Of a stretch of DNA of 64,000 bases, positions 61,474-64,000 are shown piece after piece. Source of the stretch: Bacteroidetes bacterium UBA6161 (lineage in GTDB: Bacteria > Bacteroidota > Bacteroidia > NS11-12g > UBA955); the NCBI GenBank assembly GCA_002422315.1, contig DIUJ01000049.1, positions 1,722-65,721 on the forward strand, read 5' to 3'. The translations under genes were made by a program, and so were the position numbers. The stretch's first letter is position 1. Every line of letters begins with the position of its first letter. Below the pieces are notes generated by a model, which saw only the letters and a list, made by a program, of their open reading frames with translations, searched no databases and was not told the DNA's origin.

Positions 61474-62700
61474 CTAAAAGTTCATTTGTGCTTGAATTCT
61501 CAAAAGATTTCCTTGTTGGAAATTATTTTGTTTTACAAAATCTTCATATCTTCTAAGAGAATGAGTATACATAACTACCAATTCAAAGTTGCTATTTGGC
61601 TGCCATTCTACACCAAATTCATATTCATTTACAGAAAAACTTCTTGCATCGGTTTCGAATTTCTTACCCCCTGAGTAGTGTTGCATTCTAACAAAAGGAA
61701 AAATTTGTTGCTCGTTGGTTACAATTCTGTAGTTAAGAGTAATATAGCCTCCCTTTAAATCTCTGGTTTCAATACTATCTGTATGTTTATTAAACTCAGG
61801 CCCTTTCCCAATATTATATTCTGCCATTATTCCAAAGGGTTGGGGGTAAACCACAAAACTTGCTGCTACTCTTTGGTCTAAGTAAGTAGCATTTGCGTTT
61901 ACTTTCACATTTTGAGAAAGTGAAGATTTTGCCAAAACCCATTGGCCAGTATATGCTTGTAAAGCTGGTTCTATAATTTGATTTTTTATTTTTATGGGAT
62001 ATGCTATTCTACTAACAATATGAGGATTGTTATTTAATTCAGGTTTGTTTGCAGTTTGTCCATTGTATGCCCCAAATGCAAATACACCGTAGTCGCCGCT
62101 TCCTTTAAGTCCATCTCTAACCAATGAGGAAAATAATTTTCGAGTACTTTTAGGAGCCCAGTAAAAGAAAACTCCCATGTCGCGTTCGTTTAGAACAGCG
62201 CTATTTAGGGCATCGTTTCTATCTAGTGGTAATCTGTTTTGGCTCGATTGCATGTTTTCAAATCCATAAGGAATTTTACTTTGACCTATTCTTAACCTGT
62301 ATTCATTGTTTTTATCTAATCCTAAATCAAAATAGGCATCTCTAAGTTGAGCAAAATGCAGATTTTCGTTTGAAGCGGAACTTGCGAAGTCGGGTTGGAT
62401 ATAAAAATATACGCGACTGTTTAATTGACCAAAAAAGATAATCCTCATACGTCTTAAGAATAATCCACCGTTGTTTCCCCAGCTTCTGTCGCACTGACTG
62501 CAACCTAAATCTGGATTTGTTTCAAATAACCTGTTATATCTTACTTGCATGTAACCCCTTATTTGAACTTTATCTGCCCAGTTACTGCTTAGTGAAGATG
62601 GTTTGGTGGGTTCTAGTTTGATTTCGGTTCCTGGTGTATTTTGAGCATTTGAGTTAATTAAAAATGCCGCCAAGATTCCTGTTAGTAACAAATATTTCAT
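61474..62700 (-). CDS. Phosphate-selective porin O/P family protein
   Basis: A 408-aa outer-membrane beta-barrel with a signal peptide (ends near NSNAQ) and the family opening VQIRGYMQVRYNR, LFLRRMRIIFFGQLN and LRDAYFDLGL. The C-terminus ends in an aromatic-alternating barrel strand (LLRIQAQMNF). A CSQC pair near residue 67 is unusual for a porin. Name is by family; selectivity is unknown. It precedes the TlpA gene and PhoB/PhoR-like pair on the same strand. Confidence 0.88.
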   Translation of the reverse strand: MKYLLLTGILAAFLINSNAQNTPGTEIKLEPTKPSSLSSNWADKVQIRGYMQVRYNRLFETNPDLGCSQCDRSWGNNGGLFLRRMRIIFFGQLNSRVYFYIQPDFASSASNENLHFAQLRDAYFDLGLDKNNEYRLRIGQSKIPYGFENMQSSQNRLPLDRNDALNSAVLNERDMGVFFYWAPKSTRKLFSSLVRDGLKGSGDYGVFAFGAYNGQTANKPELNNNPHIVSRIAYPIKIKNQIIEPALQAYTGQWVLAKSSLSQNVKVNANATYLDQRVAASFVVYPQPFGIMAEYNIGKGPEFNKHTDSIETRDLKGGYITLNYRIVTNEQQIFPFVRMQHYSGGKKFETDARSFSVNEYEFGVEWQPNSNFELVVMYTHSLRRYEDFVKQNNFQQGNLLRIQAQMNF

Positions 62701-62786
62701 TGGTAATTAATATTGGCGCAAAAATGTTACCAAAAGATTAAGCCAATGTTTTAGCTAAGTTAATTTAATGTTATCAATTATAGATC

Positions 62787-64000
62787 TTAGGTAATAGCAA
62801 TACCCAATATTTTCCCTAGTTGTTCTCTGATTTTTAATAATTCTTTATGCTCTATAAAAATTTTTTCCTTTTCCACTTCGCTAGGATTTTCTTTTAATTT
62901 ACCTAGATTTTGATGCAATAGAATTTTTATTCGGATATTTTTAAAGAAAAGTAATGTGCTAAATACATCTAATTTGTAGTTTTCTTTTTCCCTAGGAATG
63001 AATATTTCATTGTTTTCCCAAGCTTGGCTAAGGCTGTAGTTGTCTTGCAGTATATCTGCTACAAAATTAGAAACAAAGTTTTCGTTCAAGGCCATAAATT
63101 GTTGTATATTTATTTCCAATCCTTCTTCTAAGTGTTCCACTATCTTAGAGTAAATAATCTGAAAATCGGGATTACTAAAAATAAAATCATCGCTTAAAAG
63201 ATGGTTTACAATATACAAAGACACATTTTGATTTTCATTGTAAGGTAAATGGCCGAATTTTAATAGAAGTTTAAGTAGCGCTTTTTCGTGGTGTTCGGAA
63301 TGTAAAGTGGAATGATTTACATTTAAATTGTTTATTTCTGTTTTTTGTATGAAAGCTATATTTTCATCTAATTCTTTAATGATGCTTTGTTTTTCTTTGT
63401 TTTTGGATTTAAATATTTCCGCTTGAACCAAGTCATCGTTTAATCCTGATATTTTTGCAAATTCATGAACATATTGAGCTCTTTTTAGTGGATCGGGGAT
63501 TATCCCAATAGTTTTTATTATGTCTGCATTTGCTTCTGCTTTTTTTATGGGGTCATTGCCTGCTTCTGCATACAAAAATTCTGCTTTGAAGAGAATAAAG
63601 TCTTTGATTTTCTCCTTAAAATATAATAGTATTTCATCTGCCGTATGTTTTTGGGCAAATGAATCTGGGTCTTCACTTTCGTCGAGGGTTATAATTCTTA
63701 CATTTAATCCTTGTTCTAACAATATATCTATTCCTCGAATAGAGGCTTTTATACCTGCAAAATCCCCATCATATAGTAAAGTTACATTGGCTGTGAAACG
63801 AGATATTAATGCAGCTTGGTCTTGGGTTAGCGAAGTACCACTGGATGCAACCACGTTTTCAATACCTGCTTGATGCAGGGAAATCACATCGGTATACCCT
63901 TCAACTAAAATACAAGAATCTTGTTTTTTAATGGCATTTTTGGCTTGAAAAATACCGTAAAGTATTTTGGATTTGATATAAATGTCGGTTTCTGGGCTAT
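62787..64000 (-). CDS. dnaG: DNA primase, C-terminal part (runs off the window)
   Basis: The reading frame continues past 64000. The visible part, read from the edge, has ILVEGYTDVISLHQAG (start of the Toprim domain), ASSGTSLTQDQA, LLYDGDFAGIKAS and ESEDPDSF, the metal-binding core of DnaG. A C-terminal helicase-binding region (about the last 200 residues) follows. The zinc finger and N-terminal core lie outside the window. Confidence 0.93.
   Translation of the reverse strand, partial: SPETDIYIKSKILYGIFQAKNAIKKQDSCILVEGYTDVISLHQAGIENVVASSGTSLTQDQAALISRFTANVTLLYDGDFAGIKASIRGIDILLEQGLNVRIITLDESEDPDSFAQKHTADEILLYFKEKIKDFILFKAEFLYAEAGNDPIKKAEANADIIKTIGIIPDPLKRAQYVHEFAKISGLNDDLVQAEIFKSKNKEKQSIIKELDENIAFIQKTEINNLNVNHSTLHSEHHEKALLKLLLKFGHLPYNENQNVSLYIVNHLLSDDFIFSNPDFQIIYSKIVEHLEEGLEINIQQFMALNENFVSNFVADILQDNYSLSQAWENNEIFIPREKENYKLDVFSTLLFFKNIRIKILLHQNLGKLKENPSEVEKEKIFIEHKELLKIREQLGKILGIAIT

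Overview
The window is chromosomal DNA from a low-GC member of the Bacteroidota. The evidence is lineage-typical gene content (gliding and type IX secretion genes gldD, gldE and porT; a Bacteroidota-type tgt without zinc cysteines; a DUF4369/TlpA oxidoreductase; a phosphate-selective-type porin). It also shows promoter-like TAnnTTTG boxes in place of the E. coli -10/-35 pattern, few Shine-Dalgarno sequences, and several TTG/GTG starts. No rRNA, tRNA or CRISPR array was seen. The genus cannot be named from the sequence alone.

Layout. 1-10.6 kb: a possible structured RNA, then a tight operon cyclase / GT9 glycosyltransferase / rnhB / arginase; pcm on the opposite strand; an oxidoreductase-fold protein / lipoprotein / polyprenyl sugar-phosphate transferase cluster; pepA-pdxA. 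10.77-25.2 kb: a defence island built on a type I restriction-modification operon. 25.4-29.6 kb: parE and gyrB, convergent, sharing a terminator. 29.8-33.0 kb: operon DUF6913-like / dapA / PPTase / cinA. 33.1-35.6 kb: four small lipoproteins, three of them paralogues. 35.7-38.0 kb: acpP-fabF-rnc. 38.1-44.1 kb: ribE, serC-serA-DUF1015, rseP-hscB. 44.1-45.1 kb: a possible acquired single-gene cassette (CIA30 family). 45.1-51.6 kb: mutY-ssb-gldE-gldD facing HU-TPR-(30-aa basic protein)-rng. 51.7-58.3 kb: ubiE-porT-tgt-lptF/G, engB, and a sigma-54 activator with tsaC. 58.4-62.7 kb: a PhoB/PhoR-like pair, TlpA-like protein and porin. The window ends inside dnaG.

The defence island is the most interesting part. 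All genes read in one direction, many joined by ATGA or TAATG overlaps: single-TRD S-like protein, an 81-aa Cys-rich protein, HsdM, an AlbA_2/GHKL protein, a non-coding stretch crowded with GTTTGCAAA-like repeats, full HsdS, a 659-aa PIN-domain protein with two C-terminal membrane segments, a PLD-type nuclease-like protein, a 51-codon remnant of an hsdR start, a metallophosphoesterase, a REP-associated HUH transposase with a REP-like inverted repeat inside its own reading frame, full HsdR and a YgjP-like metallopeptidase. The PIN-membrane/PLD pair is the best candidate here for an undescribed defence module. The hsdR remnant shows that the metallophosphoesterase/transposase segment entered, or was exchanged, exactly at an hsdR start.

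Elsewhere the genes are ordinary housekeeping and cell-envelope functions. Promoter and small-RNA calls rest on motif reading only.
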